DNA from: Fomitopsis serialis
Lineage: Eukaryota; Basidiomycota; Agaricomycetes; Polyporales; Fomitopsidaceae
NCBI RefSeq assembly: GCF_022376445.1
Contig: NW_025955448.1
Coordinates: forward strand, 1 to 26,871
DNA length: 26,871 bases
Direction of reading: 5' to 3'
The notes under the pieces are model-generated. The model worked only from the letters and a program-made list of their open reading frames with translations, made no database searches and was not told the origin of the DNA. Both the position numbers and the translations under genes were made by a program. The first letter of the stretch is position 1. Each line of letters opens with the position of its first letter. Of this stretch, positions 8,247 to 18,739 are shown one piece after another.

Positions 8247-11200
8247 TCACTTCTTGCTAAGTGCCTGTAGCTGCACGTATTCATAGTAGCCACCCTTGAG
8301 GGAAAGTAGCTCATCGTGTGTGCCAGATTCGCTGACAGCGCCGTCCTTAATGAAGTATCTAGGAGGGCGATTAAAACGTGCATTCGTGCAGGAAGGCGAC
8401 GAAACGCTTACATTCGGTCGGCGTTCTGGATGGTGATAACCGATGGGCAATGGCTATTGTCGTCCGACCCTTCGCGGCCTTGTCTAATGCCTCTTGCACA
8501 ACCTTTTCTGAGTTGGAATCGAGAGCTGATGTTGCCTCATCGAGCAGCAAGACCTTCGGGTTACGTAGCAGTGCACGTGCAATTGCGATACGTTCTGTAA
8601 CCGCCAATCAGTACGGGTACTTGTACGTGTAATCTAGAAGAACATACGCTTCTGGCCGCCGGAAAGCTGCGAGCCCTTGCCACCGACCTCGGTATCGAAG
8701 CCCCTGCACGCAAATCAGCATCAGCTGAACAAACTGAAACACAGGCAGCACGTACTGTGGCAGGCTCTGAATGAAGTCCAGGATGTTAGCGTTCCGACAC
8801 GCGGTCTCAATTTCCTCTTGTGTAACCTCAGACTCCGGCTTGGTAGCACCGAGGAGGATGTTCAGTTTAATTGTGCCAGAGTACAGGGTCTGGGAAGCAC
8901 ATGGTCAGACTAAAACATCGGCGACACAAGCCCAGGCAACATACCGGCTCCTGAGAAACCAATGCGATGTGCTTACGGTACTCCGAAACGTTGTACTTCG
9001 AGATGTTCTGTCCGTCGAGGTAGACAGTGCCGTGCAACGCGTCATAGAAACGCTCAATTAGCTGAATCCTGCATGAAACGTCCAGTCAATGCACACTCCA
9101 ACTCGTGGCGCCAGGGAAAACGTACGTTGTACTCTTTCCGCAGCCGCTAGCGCCAACCAAGCACGTAGGTTCCAGGCTCAACATCGAGGTTCAAGTCGCG
9201 CACACCCGCACACCAGGACGAGTTGGGTAGCGGAAGTGCACATTCTCGAAGCGGATATGACCCTGGACGTTGGTGGGGACGTCGCCCTCCGGCGACTCCG
9301 CTCGATGTCGGGCATGGAGTCCAGAAGCGCGATGATATCCGCGGCGGCACTCTTGGCCGAAGAGATATCGGGAACGAACGAGAAGACGTTGCCGGCCTGG
9401 ATAGCACTGAAAGTCGAGCTCTGTGGACGCGCACAAAGAACAGTCAGCAACTCGCGCGCCTTCCTTCGTCAACACAGACTGCGTACCATGAGGCCAACGA
9501 AGAACTGGAACGTCGAGAACTCCCCATTTGCCACAAGCAGAGAACCGTACCAGAAGATGAGGGCGATGACGAAGAATGACATGGCCTGCGACAGCGCGTA
9601 GATGCCGTTGCTGTACAGTGCCGACTTCTTCGAGGTTTGGAGTGGACCCTCCAGACTGTCGCTATACAACTGAAGGCAGTCGGCTTCGCGGGTGAGCGAC
9701 GCGACGGTCCGGATGGCGCCTGCAGCCTCGCATGCAAGCTGCGCAGAGTGCTCGTGTTCACGCTTGTTCTTCTGGTCCTTCAGAACGACGACGCGGAGAC
9801 GAATGTATCCAGCAGAGAACAGCACAGGAGTACACGCTGAGAAACAGACATTAGCTGGACCAAGACCCCACTTCTCGAATGTATGCTTACCGAGAGCGAC
9901 GAGACCGAGCTTCCACGCGAAGATGATACCGATGATGGTACCACAAATCAGAGTCGAGATGGCCTGAACGATGCTGGATCACGAAAAGCATTAGCGACGG
10001 GCTCATCTCAACTCAATACCGAGACTTACGCTCCCAACGTGACACCAGCGAGACCATTGACCTTCTGAGGGTTGTCACTCAAGCTTGAAGTGAGTTGACC
10101 AGTCTGTGCGACGCCTGTCAGCTTCCCGACGCACAGATTCTCACCAGATACTTACGTTATGCTCGTCCTCATCGAAATACTCGACTGTAACACAGAATCA
10201 GTAATCACGTAAGAAAATCAACAAGACGTCTACTCACTGTCTTGTCTGATGATAGCACGGAAGCTGAGCGAACGGATCTTGTTTGTCAACTGAGCAGCGG
10301 TCGAGGCGAAGAAGTAGTTCTGGAAGCCGATGGCGGTAGCAGACAAGATCGCAATGAGGAAGAACCTACAGCAGCGTAAGCTCAATGTCCATCCGACCGA
10401 CCTATCATCCAAACTAAAAACTCACCACAAAGCAACCCGGTCGCCATCATGTCTGCGCACGTGAGGGTCGGTGCTCTGGAAGCCGCTGATACCCTGAGCT
10501 ATAGAACAGGGTTAGTTCCAGCATCCAAGTGCCACCATCGACAATGCTTACCGTATACGATACCAAACGCCGGGTACGTCCCTCCATTGCCTGTAAGCGA
10601 GTCCAGTCAGCGGACGTTCCGGCCCCCGCCCTACCAACCGACACTCACAAATCGCCGCAATCGAGCCAAACAGGTACATGTGCCAGTTCTCGCGGTTGAT
10701 GCCAAAGAAGCGGCGGAAGATCGTGATCGGCCCGTACTCCCTGCCCGCCTGCCTCGCCTTCTCCTGACTGCGTTGTTCGAGGATCTGCGACGCGAGCGAC
10801 CGCCCAGACTTGGAGCGCGTGAGCGGGACCTCAGCCTGCGCGGCCTTCTCGTAGTCCTCCTCCTCCCCGACGCTCGCCACGTCCGTTACATCGTCGCTCG
10901 AGTCGTTCCCGCGCTTCTCGCGCGCGTCCCGGAGCCTCTGCGCCGAGACGAGCCGCGAGTACGGCCCGTTCTCGTCTTGAAGCAGCTGGCTGTGCGTGCC
11001 CGACTCGAGCAGCAGCCCATCGCCCATCACATAGATGCAGTCCGCGTCCTTGATTGTCGACAGCCGGTGCGCAATTGTGATCGTCGTGCGTCCCGCCGCG
11101 GCCTTGTCCAGCGCATTCTGCACGATGCCCTCGCTCTGTGTGTCGAGCGCACTCGTCGCCTCGTCAAGCAACAGGACCTTCGGGTCCGACACGATCGCGC

Positions 11201-13282
11201 GGGCAATGGCAATACGTTGTTTCTGACCGCCCGAGAGGAGGAAGCCGCGCTCACCGACCATAGTTTCGTAGCCTAACGGGAGCTTGGTGATGAAGCCGTC
11301 CGCGTTCGCCTTGATGCAGGCCTCCTTGATTAGCTGCGTCTTCTCGTCCTCGGGCGCGTGTTCCCACTGGGTACCGATGAGACCGTGCGCAACATTGCCC
11401 TTAATGGTCGTAGCGAACAGTGTAGGCTCCTGCGACACAAGGCCAATCTGACTGCGAAGCCACCTAAGGTTGAGGTCCCGGAGGTTGATACCATCAATCT
11501 TAACAACGCCCTCAAGCGGGTCGTAGAACCGCTCGACGAGCGAGATGGTAGTCGACTTGCCAGACCCAGAAGCACCGACGAGCGCAGTTGTCTTGCCTGC
11601 CGGGAAGGTAATAGAGAGGTCCTTGACAATGGGCACGTCCGGACGGGACGGGTAGTTGAACTTGACGTGCTCGAAGGTGATCTCGCCGCGACAGGACTCG
11701 GGCCTGAGGCCTTCCTCGCTCGCCGAGTCGATGAGGGGGACGCGGTCAATGGTCTCGTAGAGCTTCGCAGCGGCACCCATGCCGTGAGTGATAGACTGCA
11801 TTTCAGGGGCCAAAAGAGCGAGGGAGAATGACCCGATGAGAATGGCCAAAATAACATTAACGATTTGTCCAGCGTTGGAGTGACCTTCGTTAATGAGTGT
11901 GGTTCCAAAGTCAAATGCTACGAATGTTTCGTGTTAGATTGCGATTTGGACCGGACGAATGAATGAACATACCAAGCGCATAGCCTCCATAGATGACGAA
12001 GAAGAATGTGGCCAATCCGCAACCGTGGAAGATCGCGGCCTTCATGTCCGCATTCCTGGCCCTCGTGATATGCGAATCGTACCGTTCAGCGAGAATGTGC
12101 TGTGAGCCGAAAGCTTGCGCCGTCCGCACTGTCGAAAACACTTCTTCGGCCAGGGTGCCACCGTCTGCAACATGAGCGAGAGACAGCCTTCGTCGTGTCA
12201 GTCTACGGCTGCAGAAATTCACAGGGAGGAAAGTGAATACTCACTGCATATAACCGGAGACAAACTTGTTCATGACTCCACCGGTGATGGCGATACAGGG
12301 CAGCATGGATGACATGGCAAGTGCCAAACGCCATTGCCGGACGTACGCCAATACGAAACCAGTGACGAAGGCAGCGAAAAAGTTGCACACGATGGCGACC
12401 TTCTCAGAAATACCTTGCTGAACCAAGTCTGTTGGATTGTAAGAAACATTCAGAAATTCAGCAAAGATGATATGGGCGTACGTGTATCCGTCTGAATCCG
12501 CGTTGCTACCTCACCAGCACCGACGTCATCGAAGTACGCGATATCCTGTCGGAGGACCGCTTGCAGGTAGCGCTCACGAATTCGCTTCGCATTGACCTCA
12601 GCGGTATACACCCAGATGGCCATGTATGTGTACGTGCAGGCAAGCATACCAATACCTTTCTCACCGGTAAGCCACAGGTTTGCGGGATCATTGTCATGGT
12701 TGAGGTACATACCGATGTAGACCAGGTACGACGCATCATTAGCGGAGGTGCTCTTGAAGTTCTCCCTCGCTGCTGGCAGCCTTTGTTGAGCGCCTTGATC
12801 GCCGGCATTTGCCTGTTCCAATGTGGCTCCGAAGACGACGAATGCGTTCGTGAGATTGCCAAAGAGCAAACTCATGAGGGGCTTCGGACGGAATTATTAA
12901 GCAGTGTTTGGAGATGCAATGATAGACGATGAAACCGACCTGGGCAGCACCGGCAGCAGCTGCCGCAACGATACCAATGACATCCATGACGATTTCCGCC
13001 TTGGTGGAGAACCTGCGGACGGGGGATAAGGCGGCAGATGTGCGCAAGCGAACAGCGGGCGTACCGGAAGAGTTGAAAGAATGACACAGGCTTGGTGGGC
13101 GTCGTAGTGGGTTTGTCACTGTCCGACGTTGGTATGGGGTGTGCAGCGATGGCCTGCTGCTTCTCCTTGTCGAGGTCGACAGGGCTCTCTCGTCGGGACA
13201 TGTCGACCGCCTTCTCGTTGGAGATGGATGAGTTGCGGGCGTCCTTCTCCTGCACGGACTCCGCGGTGACTGAAGCCGCCAT
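8247..13282 (-). CDS. Full-size ABC-B (MDR/P-glycoprotein type) exporter, frame-broken in the second half
   Basis: Twenty exons, about 1328 aa: 13282-13065, 13012-12940, 12881-12713, 12655-12482, 12428-12245, 12187-11973, 11917-10649, 10590-10552, 10498-10426, 10365-10238, 10184-10156, 10103-10030, 9973-9891, 9836-9487, 9420-9126, 9068-8945, 8889-8756, 8703-8648, 8594-8412, 8358-8247. The order is TMD1-NBD1-TMD2-NBD2. NBD1 (exon 7) has Walker [10 protein letters not shown], signature [14 protein letters not shown], Walker [13 protein letters not shown] and IAHRLST. An acidic, Ser-rich linker follows. NBD2 has [35 protein letters not shown] and IAHRLS. The family exports hydrophobic compounds or lipopeptides with ATP; the substrate is unknown. 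One missing base at about 9300, 9202 and 8434 and two at 9160-9163 explain five frame jumps; restoring them makes all phases fit. Exons of 29 and 39 nt are notable. The start has a TATA box 114 nt upstream. Confidence 0.9.
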
Positions 13283-13390
13283 GGCTGCGTACGGAGGCGA
13301 CGCGAATAGGAAGGAAGTGTACGAGTCGGACGAGGGAGGAACCAGAGGAACGAAGGGAATACCTGGCGCCCGCGGCGCACGGGTCTGTAC

Positions 13391-13396
13391 CTTATA
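13391..13396 (-). promoter_or_regulatory. TATA-like box of the ABC transporter gene
   Basis: TATAAG on the minus strand (CTTATA on plus) begins 114 nt upstream of the ATG at 13282, a distance similar to that of the TATA box of the secreted-protein gene. It supports the choice of the MAASVTAES start over an in-frame upstream extension. Confidence 0.45.
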
Positions 13397-13662
13397 CTCC
13401 AAATAGAGCGTGCGCGTGCGCACTCAGCTCGGCACTGGCTCGACTCACGCTGTGGGGCCGCGCAACCGACGTCGTTGTCCGGCATCCGTGCCAACGCCAC
13501 GCTCCCCTGAGCTCGCCCCGCCGTATCTGGCTGCGCGTAAAATAGATTTGTACAGACATAGGCTTTACGCGGGTCGCGGCTCTCTGACTGCGTGGCCCTC
13601 GTCGCTGGGAATGGCCTGATTCGTCTCGACGGGCGAGGGAACGCCCCAAATCCAGCCGCCAA

Positions 13663-13758
13663 ATTGGCCCACAATCTCCGCAGCGGGGGACCCCTCCGCT
13701 TACGAGGCCAATCTGACGTGATCATCCCCGCCCCGATGGGGATCTCGCCCAGGCCAAT
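13663..13758 (-). promoter_or_regulatory. Cluster of three CCAAT boxes upstream of the ABC transporter
   Basis: ATTGG at 13663-13667 (CCAAT on the minus strand) and CCAAT on plus at 13708-13712 and 13754-13758 lie within 96 bp, about 380-475 bp upstream of the ABC transporter ATG. All three are in a GGCCAAT or GGGCCAAT context. A TGACGTGA CRE-like octamer starts at 13714. CCAAT boxes are bound by the conserved Hap complex. Assignment to this promoter is by position only. Confidence 0.4.
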
Positions 13759-16700
13759 CGACATCGCCCCGCTGCAATTCCGACGCCAAGCTGATCTGTG
13801 CCTGGCCGCCACTCCCCGCCACATCGCGCCCACATCGCGCGCCGCCCTTGACGCCCCTCGTGCCACACCATCGCTGCCTCTCCGAGTCACATCCCAATCA
13901 TGCTCTGCTGGCCACGCCTCCTCTCCGTGCTCGTGTTCTCACCGCGGCGGGAGTGCTCTGCAGCTAGCCGCACGACCGTTGCGCCCGCCAAAGACCCAGG
14001 CAACCGCCGTACGGCCGGAGACAAATTCTTGAATTCTTGGAGGCGACCGGGGAATTCCAGCAGATCCCAGCGCTAGCCGAGCGTATGTATGTTGACGCGT
14101 AAATACCGACCCGCCCGATCGGCAACCTACATACAGTACGTGTCCTTCCGCTCGCCACATGGAGATTTGGCCTCAGAGGAGTGTTTGACTTTTACTTCTC
14201 ACCGAAGGACTGCACGCGCATTCGTTCAAAATGCACCGTCAGCGGCAAACTGCGCTCCGTGGCACACACGCTGTCCTGTCGTCCGGTGAGTGACCGCGAT
14301 ATCGATGTTGTCCACATGTCCCGGCCCAAATCGGTGTGCATGCCCATCACAGGCATCGCATCCCCTACTCCGCGAAGTTGAGCGTGCGGCATCTGGACTG
14401 GCGAGCTGACATGCAGGCCGGGCCGCGATGACACGCATTGTGGTGTGATCCAGCCACGGCGGCAAGACCAGGCTCTTGACAGGTACCAGCCCTCCTTGTC
14501 CGTCTGGCTTTCTGTCGCTCCTTGGGCGCTCCTAAATGGCTTTGGTGCGGACTGGTGGCGGAGCTTACTTGCCCCCACACACACCCGCGGCGTAGACTCG
14601 GCCTGGTGGTGTCCGCTCGGACGCGGGTAGCCAAACATAGCACTGGGTAAGCTAGTTGGCTCAATCTTGGCGACGTAATCCATCAAGCTGATGCCGACCA
14701 ACTCTGGTATCGTACCCATCCGTGTGGACGCACCCCACCAACGCTCCGACGGGGTGCATACACAGGGATGGGTACGAGATCAACCAACTCAGGAGCACAC
14801 CAAGTGCTGAGCGCTCCAGTACGCACCTTGGTAAGCGTGCATTGACCGGGATGAGTCGGGAATTCTTTGACAGAATCTGAGCCCGCATCAATCGGGGACT
14901 TTGCAACGTGTAGTGATGGCGCATCATTGTTCACGAGGTGAGTCGGTGCTGTGACATATCCTCGCTCCCGTACACAATTAATGACATGTCCACTGTCCAG
15001 AGTCATTAAGGGTGGCGTTGGATGTGACTCGTCTACGAAACTGCCTAGACAGATCGCTGCGATATCACGGCGAAAACTGGAAGAGAGCGCTTGTTAGTTG
15101 CAAGTCATTGCGGATGATACCGGTGTGCCCGGTCGTGTGCCATCATCTTCTGCCAGCTACTTGACTCTAGTAACTGCACTGCAACGGAGAACACTGCCCA
15201 GCGCACGCATCGAAGCCGTCGGACTCGGGTGGACACTGCCAGGACAGGAAGTGACGCTCAGCCAGCCGCCATCCTGCCAGGCAGACCACCGACGGATCGG
15301 CAGTAGCTCACGTTGACGCCGTTAACGTCCGTTCCCCAAGGTTGCACCGACAAGTCGCACAAGATCGCATTCGCGTGCCGCTGCACGTCGTGTACAGGCG
15401 GCTCAGCCGCAGGTAGCTACGTCGCCCAACGGCAGACAAGCCCAGCCTTTTGTGTTTTCATCTCCTTCATCCCATCTGCATTTTTTGTGTCCGAGCTGAC
15501 TGCACCCTCACGGCTCACATGGCGGGAAGGTCGGTCTCGTTCTCCTCCCCCTAATGGAGTCATCGGCGGGCGGCATAGTATGTCAATCAAGCTTCGGCTA
15601 CCTGTGGACCACGGTCCCGTCGCGGCATGACAGTCCCGTCATGCTGTTGCACAAGCTGCACTGCGGTGACTCCAGCACCCGAGGTGACAAGGCGTCGGCG
15701 ACGCCGAGAGCACGCGCAAGCCTTGACCGAGCGAGACCGCGTTCAAAGGCTGCCCTATTCTGCGGGGTTGCAATTACATATCTTACCGGAGATGTTCTGG
15801 GGCTTGCGCGTGCTCAGTTTTAGCTACGGCGCCGTTGTGCCTACGCAGTCCGGGTTGCCGGACTGGCCGTACAGCTGCGGTCAAGCCGCCCCGCCGAACA
15901 AGCTTCGTGCACGCTGGTCTGTGCCTCATTGAGACCTCCCTTCCCCTGCACCTAAAGCACCCGGGTGAGTATGCATCAGTACCTATCTCAATGCTCGAAG
16001 AATACGCTGGTATCCTTACTCTCTGGCCCTAGGAGAACGCCCGCTAGCAGTTTACAAGAACGAGTAGTGTATTCTCTGACCATATGCCATTGATTTGACC
16101 TGATCTCGGGTGGAGCGGCGCCCGCCGACCCCATCCGCGAGTCTTGAATTTGCTACAGGAAGGGCGAGAGAGAGAACGGATTACCTGCTAGCAGCGGCGA
16201 CCGATAACGCGTTATGCGTTCAATTCTGCGCTTGGACCTGGCTTGGACGTCCTTCTGGCTTCCTAGTCACCCGTTTAGGTTCGCGAAGGTCACCCGGCCA
16301 CATGTGCCCGCTGATTCACAATTGCCCGTCATGCTGTTGTCTATTGCTGGCTACGGGCTCCAGCCATAGCACTGGTACCCGTGGCATAACTCTGAGGTGC
16401 GTGTCGCGGTGCTTAGCTAGCTCACTAAATTTAGCATGCCCCGTCTCACCAGACTCCTCTGTCCGACAAGATGGCCGCTAATACGGAGTGTTCAATTCGG
16501 CGAGAATCGATATTCAATTCAGTTCAATGCGGCGCGATTACAGGCTCGAGAATGAATTTAAACCCCACCAGCTCGTCTTGACCTTGAGCGCAGATCCGCG
16601 TCGACATGTTGCGGGCGCATCGGCGATTAGGCCATCGCTGTACCAACGCATCATCCGGTCAGCACATTGCATTCTTAGATTTCTGACGACGGAACTCACT

Positions 16701-17011
16701 GAATGCATTTCCTCTTGAACTATTGTATGTGATTTCATCGATCGAGATGCGACCGTATAAGGCACTGCAGCTGCCCTTGGACCCATGTGGATGACGCTCG
16801 CTGTTCTTCGCGCGTGCCAAACGAGGCTGCAGCCAGCTTGTGGATTACGCGTAGACGCAGGTTCTCCTGGTGGCTCCGAATGTTACTGCCTGCGACTCCT
16901 TGGTGCGTCGGACTACAAAGGATTGTGAGTGGACTAATCCGGACGAGCCGCGGTGAGTCCAATGCACCTTAACCATGCATTCTGACTCCCGATCATGTCG
17001 TTTGATTTGCT
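13759..17011. other. Large interval without recognisable gene
   Basis: About 3.3 kb (3.7 kb counted from the ABC start) with only short overlapping open frames in all six frames. None shows a family motif or a consistent exon-intron series like the neighbouring genes. I see a hairpin at 14711-14776 and a 15-bp direct repeat at 15635-15649 and 16325-16339. The interval could hold a long noncoding transcript, old transposon remains or lineage-specific regulatory DNA; the sequence does not decide. Confidence 0.55.
14711..14776. repeat. Inverted repeat / potential hairpin, 26-bp arms
   Basis: Left arm 14711-14736 and right arm 14751-14776 are complementary at 23 of 26 positions, with a 14-nt loop. 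As RNA, some mismatches would be G-U wobbles. It stands in non-coding sequence and is the most regular structure seen in the gene-free interval. Confidence 0.65.
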
Positions 17012-17759
17012 TTAGGAAGGCATGCGGAGAGGGTGAGGGCGGCTCCAGTCCTCCGTAATGGGGGCGCGGCACAACGGGCACAAGCCATTCTGTAAGGCAA
17101 AACACCAGTCAGCCGTTCCCTCGCCAGCCACAAGCAACAAAACAACTAACACCATCGTCGAGCCAGTGAATCAAACTAAACAGGGAAATCAGAAATGAGT
17201 AACCCATTCCACGCGCAAACAAGCAGCTGCCCTTACTCGTTGGTGCAAAAGACGTGGTTGCAGCGCAGCCTTGTGATTGCGGAGCGGCGGTCACGGCGGA
17301 GGGCATCCGCCTCGTGCTCCGTAACGATCTCCTCGAACCGGACCATGCACACGGCACATTCGTCTTGAAGGCCGTACCCGTAGCGGCGCAGAAATTCCTC
17401 ATGCTTCGCCATCAGGTCCCGCCGGCGAAGCTCAGAACCAGCATAGGCCTGCGTTCCGAGTCATGTTTGGTGTGGTCTATCCCCGAGTCGATGGTCAATG
17501 TATAGTCCTGCTCAGCCTCCGTCTCCGCCCCGCCGATTAGATCGGGGTCGTAGGTCAAGGCGGATCCTGTCCAAGCAAGAACCCGCTTAAAGAAGAAGAT
17601 TGCTTGGATACGGGCCCAGTATGCATAGAGGCTGGAATCCTGGAAAAGGTAGTTGAGAGCACCCGGGAACGCGAATTCGAGCGCCAGACCCAGATTGAGG
17701 TAAACGAAGAGGGTAACGAGGAGGACAATAATCCCCGAAGGTTCAACGGCCTGCGTCAT
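17012..17759 (-). CDS. Membrane-anchored RING-finger protein, probable E3 ubiquitin ligase
   Basis: Exons 17759-17237, 17175-17151 (25 nt) and 17089-17012, about 208 aa. The N-terminus has a hydrophobic segment (GIIVLLVTLFVYLNLGLALE), so a membrane protein is likely. The C-terminal RING reads C-A-V-C, a loop of about 29 residues, then C-N-H-V-F-C-T-N-D, LIHWL and C-P-L-C-R-A-P; Asp stands where the sixth ligand is normally Cys. The 25-nt exon encodes LIHWLDDG and is placed by a TTTAG acceptor and a GTTAGT donor; without it the RING lacks its middle part. Introns are 61 nt each. In exon 1 the frame jumps near 17451 (SER / QAYAGSELRRRDL), which fits one missing base. The role as an E3 ligase is inferred from the RING; the substrate is unknown. 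The start is supported by a TATA box 78 nt upstream and by the membrane segment beginning directly after it. Confidence 0.75.
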
Positions 17760-17836
17760 GGTTGTAGAGTTGCAGAGTGTGTATGGACCGTGGTACGCGA
17801 GGTAGTGAAGGACTAGTGATGATTCAATGTAGGAAA

Positions 17837-17844
17837 TACTTATA
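17837..17844 (-). promoter_or_regulatory. TATA box of the RING protein gene
   Basis: TATAAGTA on the minus strand lies 78-85 nt upstream of the ATG at 17759. The position is right for a 5' leader of about 50 nt. Confidence 0.5.
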
Positions 17845-18739
17845 CGAGCGGTGGGACCGGTATTTATTTCACCTGAGGAGGCTGACCGTTGGCTGCCTCG
17901 AGCTCCCATGGACAATGTCAGCCTTGCATTAGCGCCGCCGGCGGGCAGGCCAGTTCAGAATGGCATATCACTGGGAGTTAGTCTGCGCACTCAAGCTATG
18001 GGGTGATCATATGGAGCTCGTGTACTGCACAAGAATCCAGAGGGTGGACTAGGTCGGACCATGTCCGACTGTGCGGACATGTGGAACTTGCGCAGGTTGG
18101 GCACACCGATCCGATGTATATGTACGTTATGTTCGGATCGTGATCTCTGTTGTAGATCCTATGGCCGGCGAGCACATTTCAAGCGCAACGATACATATCA
18201 TGACGACCGTCCAGAGGCTATTGACTGACGCTAGGGTCACAGCCACAACGAAGTAGCGCATTGTCCCCGTATGATATAGACGAGCGAGGATGAAGTTACT
18301 GAGTAGGACTGCCAAACCGGGAGGGCAAGGTGATGAATTCATGGCATCTTGTCACGGTACCGGTACTCCATAATTGTAGGATCCTTCTGTCCAGCACAGT
18401 TCGAGTATGAGGCTAGTAGTGGTACACAGGTCCTAGCAGACAGCCAAATCAAGGCTTGTATCGATAAAGCATTAGCTGGCACAAAGCTGCTCAAAGCTGG
18501 CACTTCGATTACCGTGACTTATCCGCGGTACGAAGCGGAAGCGAGCATGCCTGGGGGTACGCCTAGAACCATGTGCTCAAAACAAAGCAAGCCCTTCTAA
18601 GGCGTTGAATAAGAGCAACCTCTGGCGTCTCGTCCGCCTGATTTGATTGTATCCCCCATTCTGTTAGTATACATTGTGCCTTACTTACGCCCCCACTTGG
18701 TGCACATTCCGACGCCTATAAAACCCTGTGACTGCCTTC
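17845..18739. other. Intergenic region between RING gene promoter and peptidase 3' end
   Basis: About 900 bp with no credible gene. The one notable item is a perfect 7-bp inverted repeat at 18053-18069. A plus-strand frame of 83 codons at 18349-18600 has no recognisable motif and is not called. Confidence 0.5.
18053..18069. promoter_or_regulatory. Palindrome GTCGGAC-N3-GTCCGAC
   Basis: Perfect 7-bp arms with a 3-bp spacer, containing CGG-N7-CCG. Inverted CGG half-sites with fixed spacing are the typical target of fungal Zn2Cys6 activators. It is about 290 bp upstream of the RING gene's ATG. Function is not shown. Confidence 0.3.

Noticed and set aside
10449..11276. 275-codon plus-strand open frame
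   Set aside because: It lies antisense to the NBD1 exon of the ABC transporter; it is an Arg/Leu-rich shadow of GC-rich coding sequence and has no motif of its own.
8247..13282. Two separate half-size ABC transporters
   Set aside because: TMD1-NBD1-linker-TMD2-NBD2 are joined by consistent splice phases and an acidic linker, with no stop, promoter or new start between them; it is one full-size transporter.
13592..14032. 146-codon plus-strand open frame upstream of the exporter
   Set aside because: Pro/Ala/Arg-rich composition from GC-rich DNA, no signal peptide, domain or splice signals; it overlaps the CCAAT cluster.
14192..14719. 175-codon minus-strand open frame in the gene-free interval
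   Set aside because: No recognisable family, overlaps other frames of similar length and shows no exon-intron structure.
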